Shown: positions 55,443 to 64,000 of the stretch, piece after piece | Layout of the letters: every line of letters starts with the position of its first letter | Position numbering within the stretch: position 1 is the first letter of the stretch | Source: Diphasiastrum complanatum | Taxonomy: Eukaryota > Streptophyta > Lycopodiopsida > Lycopodiales > Lycopodiaceae | Direction: 5' to 3' | Length of the DNA stretch: 64,000 nucleotides | Assembly (NCBI GenBank): GCA_029204225.1 | Contig: MU832004.1 | Span: forward strand, 28,156 to 92,155 | Notes under the pieces: generated by a model | The model's database searches: none | Told to the model about the DNA's origin: nothing | What the model saw: only the letters and a program-made list of their open reading frames with translations | Program-made: the position numbers and the translations under genes

Positions 55443-56760
55443 ACGCTGACTGACAATCAGAAGTCCAAAGAAAAGTACTAGACTTCTTCAAAAGTGCATG
55501 AAGAGGAGCTGCAATTGTGGCAAAATGAGGAACTGGACAACGAAGGTGAGTGGATGATCCAATGAGCATACGAACATGATGAACATTAGTTGGTATAGGC
55601 CAACCCTGGATGGCCTGAACCTTATGAGGGTCCACACAAATGTGCCCATTACAAACAAGAACACCAAAAAACTCGATCTCAACAACAACGAAAGAACATT
55701 TAGACAACTTAGCAAATAACTGGTGATGTACAAGTAAATGAAATACAAAAGATAGATGGGAAACATGCTCAGCAAGAGATTGGCTAAAAATAAGAATATC
55801 ATCAAAATAAACCAAGACACAATGACCAAGAAGCGGATGCATGACGTTATTCATAACATTCTGGAACGTAGGAGGGCCATTAGTAACACCAAAAGGAGGC
55901 ACACGAAACTCATAAAACTAAGATGTGTATGAAAAGCAGTCTTATGTTCATCAAAAGGGTGCGTATTAATTTGGTAATATCTAGAACAAAGGTCAATTTT
56001 AGAATATATTTTAGAGGTACCGAGCTGGTCAAAGAGGTCATCCATGTGCAGAATAGAGTACTGATTACAAATAGTCAACTTATTTAAAGCATGATAATCA
56101 ATACAAAGACGTTTGGTACCATCTTTCTTACTAACAAGGAGAACGGGGGCACCGAAAGGGCTATGACTAGGAACAATGAGACCCTAATCTAACAAGGCAA
56201 TAATATGGAGCTCAAGCTCATCACATTCAAATCGAGACATACGATAAAGGGGACGAGAAGGAGGAGCAGAACCATGATGCAAGTCAATATGATGATTCAC
56301 GTCACGTAATGGTCGTAGCATCATAGGTTCTGAAAAGACAAAAGCATACTGATGTAATAAGTTAGAGATCACATGAGGAATAGCTACTGGAATAGAAACT
56401 AGAGGAACTATACTACCCACTGAACACATAATAAGACTGCACAATGAGCTTTCAACAGGCTGCGAATAAACTGCTTCCGAGTAATCAACTTGAAGTCTCC
56501 TTGAGAATCAATGCCAACAAGTGAGTGTGTAACTGCATCATGTACAAATGTCAATGTCTGCTGTGTCACAATCTCCAATGTAGTATGGTAAACCCTGAAA
56601 CTTCTGAGAAGTAGAAAAAGAATGTGAACTGGCAACCTCAACTGTGAGAGGATGTGAAGTAGGCACAGGTGAAGCTCAGATCCGACTAGTGATATAACTG
56701 TTGATAAAAGAATGAGTGTTGCCGGTATCAACTAAAGCAATATACTCACGACCTGTAATG
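55387..56760 (-). pseudogene. Gypsy H protease and reverse transcriptase
   Basis: Protease: GREYIALVDTGNTHSFINSY (56702-56760) with intact DTG. Frame 56184-56444 carries the RT approach (DVNHHIDLHHGSAPPSRPLY). [62 protein letters not shown], then after a shift near 55905 [20 protein letters not shown] and palm box LVYFDDILIFS, all catalytic Asp present. The thumb/connection (HPKCSF-like KLSKCSFVVVEIEFFGVLV) follows. Stops near 56181 and shifts break the polyprotein. Confidence 0.9.
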
Positions 56761-56959
56761 CGTATACGTAACCGAATGGAGTGAGGACCAGGACGCCCTA
56801 TCCAAGTAGCATAGGCAAGCTGAGCATGGCAAGTAGCAGGAAGTAAATCAATGGAAGGTCAGGGGAGAGGTCAGGCTCATCATAAATATGAATGTAGATA
56901 TCGAAATCATCTGGAGTAGTGTCCTCATGGTAAAAAATAGCAATAGTAGTAGGGAGAGG

Positions 56960-58270
56960 CTAACGACAATCATGGGCAAAATGGTTAGGACTCTTACAAC
57001 GAAAACAAGGATGCTTCTACTGAAGGTCAGCGAACTCTACAGACGTGTAATGTCGGACAAAAGCTGGTCGAGGGGTCGGAGGACGAGGAGACAAAGGGAC
57101 AATGGAAGGAGCTGGAACAGAAGGGACAAGTGTAGGGCGGACATAGCAAAAAAAGATGAAGCAGAAGGATGGGGTTGGGAGAAGCAGGAAAGAAGCATGT
57201 CAGAGTACTTGTGCTGTAAAGTACTGGCAAGGGACATCGCCTCAACAAGTGTGGGAGGACAGAAGGAAAAAACATCATAATGTAAGACAACACGAAGCCC
57301 AGCAATGTAACGAGACATAAGCTCAGTGGGCTGTAGATTTGTGAAAAGATAAGAAAGCTCCATAAATTGATCTGTATAAGAAGCAAGGTCACTGGTCTGA
57401 GTGAGACTACAGAATGTATCAGGTTGGCGGTCGATCCATTGAGGATCAATCATAACATGACGGAGGTCACGACGAAATGTATGCCATATATGGAGCACTT
57501 TCTCATCAGGATTAGCTCGATAAACTCGCCACCATGTGGCGGCGCGTCCATCTAAGTGTAAAGCAGCCAACTGGATCTTCTAAGGATCAGTCTTAGAGTA
57601 GATCTAAAATTATGTTTCAAGCTTAGCAAACCAATTCTCTAGTAAAGTTCCCATCAGAGGAACCGGAATAGGTAGCAAGCAGTACCCTATCACGAAAGTC
57701 TCGAGCAAAGTGTCGGTCTGGAATTGGGGGACGTGAAAAGAAACCAAGATGTGGGTTAGGCGGAATGAACGCTCCACCAGCTGGCTGACTAGCAGAAGAA
57801 GATGAACGGAGTCAAAATTCCGTGAAATGTGGTTGAGGATGGGCACTAGAGAGTCTTTTGATAAATTGTGAAATATGGCTAGAAACTGAAAAAATAATAG
57901 ATGAAAGTGACAAGTCGGAAGGGCTGGGGCAGTGATGAATACGTTGAAGGATTTTGGCAGTTTAGAATAGCAAACGATGACGAAATTGGGTGATTTTTGG
58001 ATGAGGATGGACACTGGACAGGCTGGGAAATAATTGTGGAAGATGACTGCAAACTGGAAAAATGTTGGATGCAAGTGACAGGTCGGAAGGCAGAGACATC
58101 AATGGAGAGGAAGGAGGAGGAGCACTGGGCAACAAGGAAGAGAGGGAGCAAAGCAGGGGGAGCGCTGGGCAGGAAGGAGTACAAGGAGCAGGGCTGTCAA
58201 GGCAACAATGGAGCTGTAGGAGCTGTGATGGAGGAGCAGGGCAAGGCAACGAAAGAAATTTTTCTTACCA
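56960..58270 (-). pseudogene. Gypsy H gag
   Basis: Frame 57037-57570 holds the retrotransposon gag core: AALHLDGRAATWWRVYRANP, WHTFRRDLRHVMIDPQWIDR, FCSLTQTSDLASYTDQFMEL and ELMSRYIAGLRVVLHYDVF. A frameshift leads to the intact knuckle CFRCKSPNHFAHDC at about 56968-57010. The N-terminal part (57610-58270) is broken and low in complexity. Confidence 0.8.
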
Positions 58271-58289
58271 AGATTATGTTCAGGAAAGT

Positions 58290-58301
58290 GCTCTGATACC
58301 A
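58290..58301 (-). promoter_or_regulatory. Initiator-Met primer-binding site of gypsy H
   Basis: TGGTATCAGAGC on the minus strand, perfect match, directly next to the LTR end (ATTCGTAACT). Confidence 0.9.
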
Positions 58302-58690
58302 AGTTACGAATAGAGCCACAGTTGATCTAGAGCTAAGCTATGAAAGCAGCACATAAGCAAGACTTAGCCCTAGAAAGCAGGAAAGAGAGAGACTAAGGAG
58401 GCTAAAGAGAGAGATCAATATCATCAGCTGAATAACAAATGACACAGTTTCCTTACTTATAGCCAAGAGGAAGCCCTAAAAGAAAGCTTTCGCTGGCTAG
58501 GGACCAACTGGGAGGGATAATAGTGCACCCTCCAAGAAGGCCCCCACTCTCCAGTAATATGTCCAAATGGCCTAATAATGAATAATAAGGCCACAGGCCA
58601 ACCATATAGTCTAAGTGTCACTAATGAATAAAAAAGGGCCCAAGGCCTGCTTATGCATAAAGTAAAGTAAGTGTAAATGGACGCGACGAA
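58302..58690 (-). mobile_element. 5' LTR of gypsy H
   Basis: Non-coding sequence between the primer site and the first non-element sequence. The right edge is an estimate because no second LTR copy survives in the window. Confidence 0.5.
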
Positions 58691-59524
58691 TGTAATGAGC
58701 CGAGTCCATAACTTTAACTACCTCATGTTTCTTATCCTTGCATATACGGTTGCTTCTCTTGCTTGTTTTTCACACACATCACTTATTGAGAACATAAGAG
58801 CAAAAATAACTTCAAAATATGAATATGTGTTACCATGGACTCATATTAGGACAACCCCTCTAAAAGGAGATTGAAAGCCATTCTCACTTAGGGGTTAGCC
58901 CCAAACCTCTATCCACCATTCACAAAAACAAAATCTTACTTGTTGGAGCTTGAACCTTAATATGATCTTTGTAAAGTGCATCCTAAAAGAGGTTGTAGAG
59001 ATAAAAAAGTAAATCTCCATACCACTAGGAGTAGCCATGCTCATAGGCTTGGAATAGATATAATAAGTGCCTCTCTAAGCCTAGGTCTTCATAGAGGATA
59101 GAACTTTGTTGTGAGGGCCTTATTCCCATGAGCTGCTTGCTTGAGAGCACACTCTAAAGAAATGTAAAAGCTCTTGGAATAAATATAGTTTACGTGCAAT
59201 CATTTTTTTCTTTGAGGTGCTTCCTCAAGCACACAAATCATGTGATAATTTTTTAATCGATTGTTTTACATGCACCTTTTGGGCATTGAAGGTGCATGTA
59301 AACATTTCACCTATTTATATGCACACTTTTCACTCAAAGTGGAAGGTGTTGTAAATATTTCACCTATTTATACACACACTTTTCACTCAAAAGGTGTACC
59401 TAAAAAAGATTCATAACCAATACAAAAGCAAAAAAAGTTTTAATGATTCGAAGGTCCGTCTACAATTGCAATGCCAGGTGCCCTAGTTTCCTTTGTAATC
59501 CAAAGACACCTTTAGAGGCAAAAT
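58691..59524. other. Intergenic stretch with a short tandem repeat
   Basis: No gene seen. At 59289-59398 two imperfect copies of TGTAAA(C/T)ATTTCACCTATTT with following CACTTTTCACTCAAA(G/A) and GGTGT form a direct repeat of about 55 bp. Confidence 0.5.
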
Positions 59525-61129
59525 ATGCACTTGGATTTCTCTCTCCACCGTTTCAAGACATTATGTTATCTGTCTGAAAACTGGCATTCTCTCTCCTCGC
59601 ACCTACCCTCGAACGTGCTCATTGCGCAATGGAAGAGGGCACTTTGGGCCTTCCTCCTGCTCTGGCACATGGCCTCGGGCTCCTGCTTGTGCCCTCCCAA
59701 GGTGGACGGCCTTCTAGGGAGGGCCTCCCCCCCCTTTTGGGCCTCAAACAACGACCCTTGGCTATCATTTAATTGCGCACTCCTTGCCCCCCCCCCCCCC
59801 CCCCCTCTCTCTCTCTCAGCTGCTCCTCCGTGTACCGGCCTTACATATTTATTTCTTCCATCACTCAGCAGTCAGCTAGCTCGCCGCCGCTGCTATCATC
59901 CTTCTTGCTGCATCGCCTCTTCCTATAGGTGAATGTATTGTGTTCAGGAGCTCCAGAGTCCTCCATCTTTCTGCCCTCCTGCTCGTTTACTCATCTCCTT
60001 CCCTCAGGAATCAGTACTATCCATCAAGTTCTTCACCTTTCTTTGCAGATCCTGCATAGTTTAGTGTTTGGCTGGTCTTGAGAGCGTGTGTGTGTGAGAG
60101 ATGCTGAATGCGTTGATTGCATTGTGATTTGAGGTTTTCTGTATCGTTTGTAGAAGTTGAATGATCGCATCTTTGTTGGGGCTCCTTAGAGAAATTTGTA
60201 CGAGAGGGAGAGACTGAGAGAGAATGGAGAGTTAGCACTGCTTGCTTGCCTTCGTTCTCCCTCTTTGTCTTTGGACGGTAAAAGAGAGGGCTGGAGGCAA
60301 ATTCATTGCCTCTCTCACTCTCTTAAGTCCCTTGCTCTCAGCTCAATACTACTGACTTACTTTTGACGTGGTGACTGTAATCTAACAATCTATTACATTT
60401 GGTTTGTAGTAACATTTATCCAGATCTGTATACTTTTGGAACTGAAAATTGGACGGAACTATTACTACTAAGTTATACGTAATCTATTCTGGGACTTGGC
60501 ACAGCTGAGCAGGTCTAGCATGCATATTATGTATCACATTCAGATAGTTGATCTAAGAGCAATAGTCGATCAATGCGCATTAACCAAGTGCGGCTTCATG
60601 ATTTACCGAAACTATTAAAGTAAAAACCCTACATATGCTTGCATTCCGGAAGGTCCAAAAAATAACAATTCAAGCTGCGTCGAACGATCAGCTCTGAATC
60701 ATGCAAACTTGCTCTTGATTATGAAGCTTGGAGGTCTGACGGTACTCACACGAATTTCCAACAGCACAGCAGATAGGCGTTTAGTGGACATATCAAATAT
60801 GCCTGCAGGGATACTAACTGCCCCTCGTCTGGTTCTGCCACTTCCTTGCCTCGATCGATGAAAAGCGTGTATTTTGCTCCCGGCTTGTCTCTGGGGTTGG
60901 TAAGTATTACTTTGCAAAGTTATTACGTTTCGTGACTAGCAGCTTGAAAGGTTTTGGTTCCAGTATCTCATCAAATTCCTCTCACAGTAGTACAATATCG
61001 TCACTAGTTCGGATGGGCAAATGTATTTCACTTCTTGTTTAGACGTTGCGTTTCTGTTCTCTATAATGAACTGTGTTAAGTGAGTGCTAGCACTATGGCA
61101 ACTACGATAGCTATGCTACTTGAAGATGT
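59525..61129 (+). other. Promoter- and 5' leader-like region of unknown gene
   Basis: Composition shifts to GC-richer with pyrimidine tracts: poly-C 59787-59805 then (CT)n to 59818, CT-rich stretches to 60350. At 60720-60900 a plus frame (MKLGGLTVLTRISNSTADRR ... 45 codons, then TGA) ends at a good donor GGTAAGTATT (about 60898), and the reverse strand is also open (60699-60917). It could be a leader exon of a host gene or a non-coding RNA. I recognise no protein. Confidence 0.3.
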
Positions 61130-61376
61130 GGTCATCATGACTCCTATATTTTGTGATCCTTTCAAATACCTCAAGATACTTTTCACAGCCTGTCAATGTT
61201 CCAAGCTTGGGTTCACAAGAAATTGACTCAATTTCCCGACTGTCAACGATATGTCTGGTCGTGTGCACTACATCGCATACATTATAGACCCCATCAGACT
61301 TCGAAATGGGTATCTCTTCATTTCCAGCTGCTCTTCTTCATTCTGTGGACACATGTCCTGTTGTGTCTCGTTCCAT
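61130..61376 (-). pseudogene. Copia RT-RNase H connection fragment
   Basis: The minus frame reads QQDMCPQNEEEQLEMKRYPF, RSLMGSIMYAM, a stop, CTRPDISLTVGKLSQFLVNP, a stop, QAVKSILRYLKG: copia RT end. It resembles copia D (36024-36115). It is cut at 61377 by the TGTTAGCAG boundary. Confidence 0.8.
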
Positions 61377-61485
61377 GTTTGTTAGCAGATTCCAGAGAAT
61401 TCCCCAGATGCCGAGCCAAGCTGAAAACACAGAGCATCCCAGAGAAGAAACGACCAAATCTACATGGTGAATCCATCCGTCCTTG
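61377..61485 (+). mobile_element. LTR fragment, same family as 34347
   Basis: Starts TGTTAGCAGATTCCAGAG and matches 34347 onward for about 60 bp, then carries displaced pieces (CAGAGAAGAAACGACC, CTACATGGTGAATCC), indicating internal deletion or rearrangement. Confidence 0.65.
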
Positions 61486-61924
61486 ACAACACACCGCATC
61501 CATCAAGTTTCAGCCATCCTTGTTTGCACACAACACAGAGCGCTATCACCAACCATTCCAACTCTAACATCACCGGCAGTCGAACCATTTTTTGAAACTT
61601 CTCGCACACCTGAGGGGTAGTGTCGTGTGAGCACAAATCACACTCTCGTCACACTATTGAGAACATCATCATCAGCATTCTCAGGCACTCTTGATTTTCC
61701 CACTTCCTTCACCACCTACAACATTTTGTTTCCACAGTCATCCATCATTTCCATCTTTGCACCCTTCCCATACTCCACCGGCATCCACACATCATTGTCT
61801 CTTTGAGCCATTCTACTTCACCCTATCTACTCTCCAAATCCAACCTCACTCCATCGATTTCTTTTCTTACCAACACACCATTTTCATACACCTCCGCTTT
61901 GCACACATTCTCAGTTCCATTTCG

Positions 61925-62075
61925 ACCGAGTTACTCCACTTCTCGACCAATGCCTCCAGTCACCTTCTCAACCGATGCCTCTGTTACAATCTCAACCGAT
62001 GCCTCCACTTCCATCTCGACCGACACCTCCAGTCACCTTCTCAACCGACGCCTCACAATATTGACTGACGCCCCC
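61925..62075. repeat. Minisatellite with unit about 25 bp (TCTCAACCGATGCCTCC)
   Basis: At least five imperfect units of TCTC(A/G)ACCGA(T/C)GCCTCC with CAGTCACCT- or CACTTCCA-type spacers. Confidence 0.8.
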
Positions 62076-62130
62076 ACTTCCAATCTAAACCTTACCATTT
62101 TTTCCAGAACACTATATTTCTAGTTTTCCA

Positions 62131-64000
62131 ACATGTCCTCCAGTCAGAGTTCAAGTTTAGACCCAGATACCAATAAGATCGACATCTAGATGAGCAAACT
62201 AGATCTTCAAGAAATGCAAACCTAGTACCAGTAGGCACAACAAGGAGATTGAGTTCCAAGTTCATGTCCTGGCTGGATATCATAGTCCATACTTGCTACA
62301 TATTGCATACACAAATTACAATGTCACTGCACGGTCTTGTCAATTCATAGTTCCTCCCAACAAGAACCGTGTCTACAATATATATTTTGCGGCGGCAGAC
62401 TTGCATACATTTGGCTTCCCTCGAGGCCCAAACACTGTTACCAGGATGCTCCAAAAGATTCAGCAAACAACATATTTTAAATATATTGATCCATCAGTGG
62501 AAAAATGGAAGAATAACGACAAGTACTGCCTCGAGGCCATTAATGATCAACCACTAGCAGCTGCATGTGCGTACTTAACCAAGTATACACAACATTTAAG
62601 AACAAAGGTCCTGCGGGTACCTATGTCATTATTCCACATGATGGCAGATTCATGACTACATGCCCAAAACTTTATGATTGGGCACAGTTTGCTTCAAACT
62701 GCCTTCATGACTGTATCAAGAATAAGCAGCCGACAACCATACTTGGGTACCTAATGACGGATCTCACACTCATGCAGGTGAACAATGGGCCCCACCTTCA
62801 AGGACTATTGCATGTTGCGGACAAAGCTTGGGACATCCCCATTGAGTCCAAGAAGTCCAAGCGATCCAGATCACAGCCATCTTTGCCACAAGGGCAAGCA
62901 CCAAAAAGGCCGAATACTAGTATCCTCAAGCTGGTACAGAAATATTCGACATCACTAGCATCTCAACAAGATCCAACAGTAGAAGGATCTTCAGCAGCAA
63001 AAGAGGCCAATAGCTCCAAGGCAACACTGCCCGAAACACACCAGCAAAGGAGAAGAATAAAGCTCATGGCAAAGAAGATATCGCCAGATGCCACAAAATC
63101 AGAGGAGTTAGAGTCTGAGGGAGAGCCACTCACAAGGAAACCACGTGACATGAGCCACGACACACCCTCTCATTCGACAAGCTCAAGCTCGACGGGCTCC
63201 CAAGATGATAGCTCCAGATCAAACATGGCAGCCCAGCAGCACTCCTCCCCCTTACAAACAATCGACGGGGGAGATGGAGCAGCATCTTCTTTGGCACCAG
63301 ACACGGGCACAAATACCACAGCGGTGCCACCTGATCAAGTCACCACTCCCCCCATCTTGATTACAATGCCGATGCCGCCAAGCTCACCAAAGGCACAATG
63401 TTTGGGGGGGGGAGAGAGAGGGGTATACCATTTCCCAAGACACGGGAGCGGCCCACCAACCACAGGCCCAACAAGTCCACATTCTCACGGACACTTCATT
63501 CTAGTTGTGGACCTGATGGGAATAAGCGATGATGAAGTAGAAAAAGTGGATCAATCAAATCTGACCTCTCCACTAGCCACCACCACCACTGTTTCTACTA
63601 ATGTTATCTCTCCACTCCCTCCACTGCCACCCTCATTCCCTCCACAACATCTATTTTTTGGACTAGCATCACCAACTCATACCCCTGATCAGTACCCAAC
63701 CATCACCAACCTGAAAAGCTCTCTGAAGTAGCTAAACGCTCAATAATTAGCCTATCCAAAACAAGCTACCATATGCATTGGTTGGTAAGCCAACACCAAG
63801 TGCTCAAAAATAAGGTCCAGTACCAGAACCAAGAGATCGCACATCAACAAAAGTTGGCCAAAGAAAAGGAAAAAGAGGCGGAAGAAATAAGATCCGTGAT
63901 GACCGGACAGAAGATAAAATTGGAAAAGGTTCAACAACAACTAAAGCGCCAGATGGCCCGGATCGACCAAGCATGAGATGGATCGTCGGGTGCAATGGCA
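62131..64000 (+). pseudogene. Long protein of unknown family, runs off the right edge
   Basis: Likely start ATG 62131 (MSSSQSSSLD-like). The first 130 nt have three TAG stops at positions where neighbouring codons are Gln (IDI*MSKLDLQEMQT*YQ*AQQ), consistent with CAG-to-TAG changes, then a shift. Frame to about 62575: FQVHVLAGYHSPYLLHIAYT, RVYNIYFAAADLHTFGFPRG, VEKWKNNDKYCLEAINDQPL. A shift at about 62570 leads to the frame ending at 63731: VIIPHDGRFMTTCPKLYDWA, ILGYLMTDLTLMQVNNGPHL, basic patch KKSKRSRS, then a Ser/Thr/Pro-rich spacer. After a stop a further frame (63773-63976) is a coiled coil (IAHQQKLAKEKEKEAEEIRS). The globular N-domain, disordered middle and coiled coil suggest a structural or gag-like protein, but I recognise nothing. 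Could be a retroelement gag, a transposon accessory gene or a decayed host gene. Confidence 0.45.

Larger units (their letters stand above)
53816..58690 (-). mobile_element. Ty3/gypsy element 'H', 5' LTR to integrase tail
   Basis: Minus strand: LTR about 58302-58690, primer site TGGTATCAGAGC at 58290-58301, gag about 57000-58270, protease near 56700, RT 55400-56180, RNase H and integrase 54086-55442, integrase tail to 53816 where copia G sequence takes over. The 3' LTR is therefore missing. Frames are broken in about eight places, but every domain is recognisable. Confidence 0.9.

Noticed and set aside
56888-58313. Several plus-strand frames of 83-130 codons
   Set aside because: They are antisense shadows of gypsy H gag and its leader, which has recognisable capsid and knuckle motifs on the minus strand.
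61691-62123. Two overlapping Ser/His/Pro-rich frames
   Set aside because: Low-complexity translation of a TC-rich tract and the 25-bp minisatellite.

Overview
The window is nuclear DNA of a land plant with a large, repeat-rich genome. Evidence: the spliced 5' end of a gene of the plant galacturonosyltransferase (GAUT) type, plant lineages of Ty1/copia and Ty3/gypsy retrotransposons with initiator-Met or Asp-tRNA primer sites, an intron-bearing CACTA (En/Spm, TNP2-type) transposase, and long (CT)n, (CA)n and (TA)n microsatellites. I cannot name the species. I saw no rRNA, no convincing tRNA gene, no CRISPR and no bacterial-type operons.

Layout. 1-3.0 kb: minus-strand GAUT-like gene (exons 1-3 recognisable, rest off the left edge), with its upstream region to about 4.4 kb. 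4.4-9.9 kb: AT-rich DNA with one gypsy integrase/chromodomain relic near 8 kb. 9.9-11.0 kb: minus-strand decayed gene of unknown family with a coiled coil and a Cys/His cluster. 11.0-13.3 kb: two gypsy fragments of one lineage in opposite orientation. 13.3-20.6 kb: copia fragments in both orientations. 20.8-27.5 kb: gypsy relics either side of a simple-sequence zone with four GC-rich palindromes. 27.6-32.4 kb: more copia, with a likely solo LTR. 32.4-38.6 kb: a CACTA transposase whose front and back halves lie in opposite orientations around a copia/LTR insert. 39.3-45.2 kb: copia PR-integrase, an Asp-primed LTR followed by an unusual membrane-protein frame, and a gypsy gag with three zinc knuckles. 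45.2-45.7 kb: a dense palindrome block. 46.3-52.8 kb: a complete, young copia element (655-bp LTRs, 5-bp target duplication) nested in an older copia. 53.8-58.7 kb: a nearly full gypsy element, 3'-truncated. 58.7-61.1 kb: non-TE, promoter-like sequence. 61.1-62.1 kb: copia/LTR scraps and a minisatellite. 62.1-64.0 kb: an unidentified long protein frame running off the right edge.

Almost all coding matter is parasitic. In the complete copia one minus-strand transcript from the right LTR would carry gag, protease, integrase, RT and RNase H, but two one-base shifts break the polyprotein. The other elements lack LTRs, domains or catalytic residues and would depend on trans-acting enzymes at best. 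The least explained items are the palindrome block, the tail-anchored protein at 41 kb, and the unknown proteins at 10-11 kb and 62-64 kb. All positions were read by eye, without homology searches.
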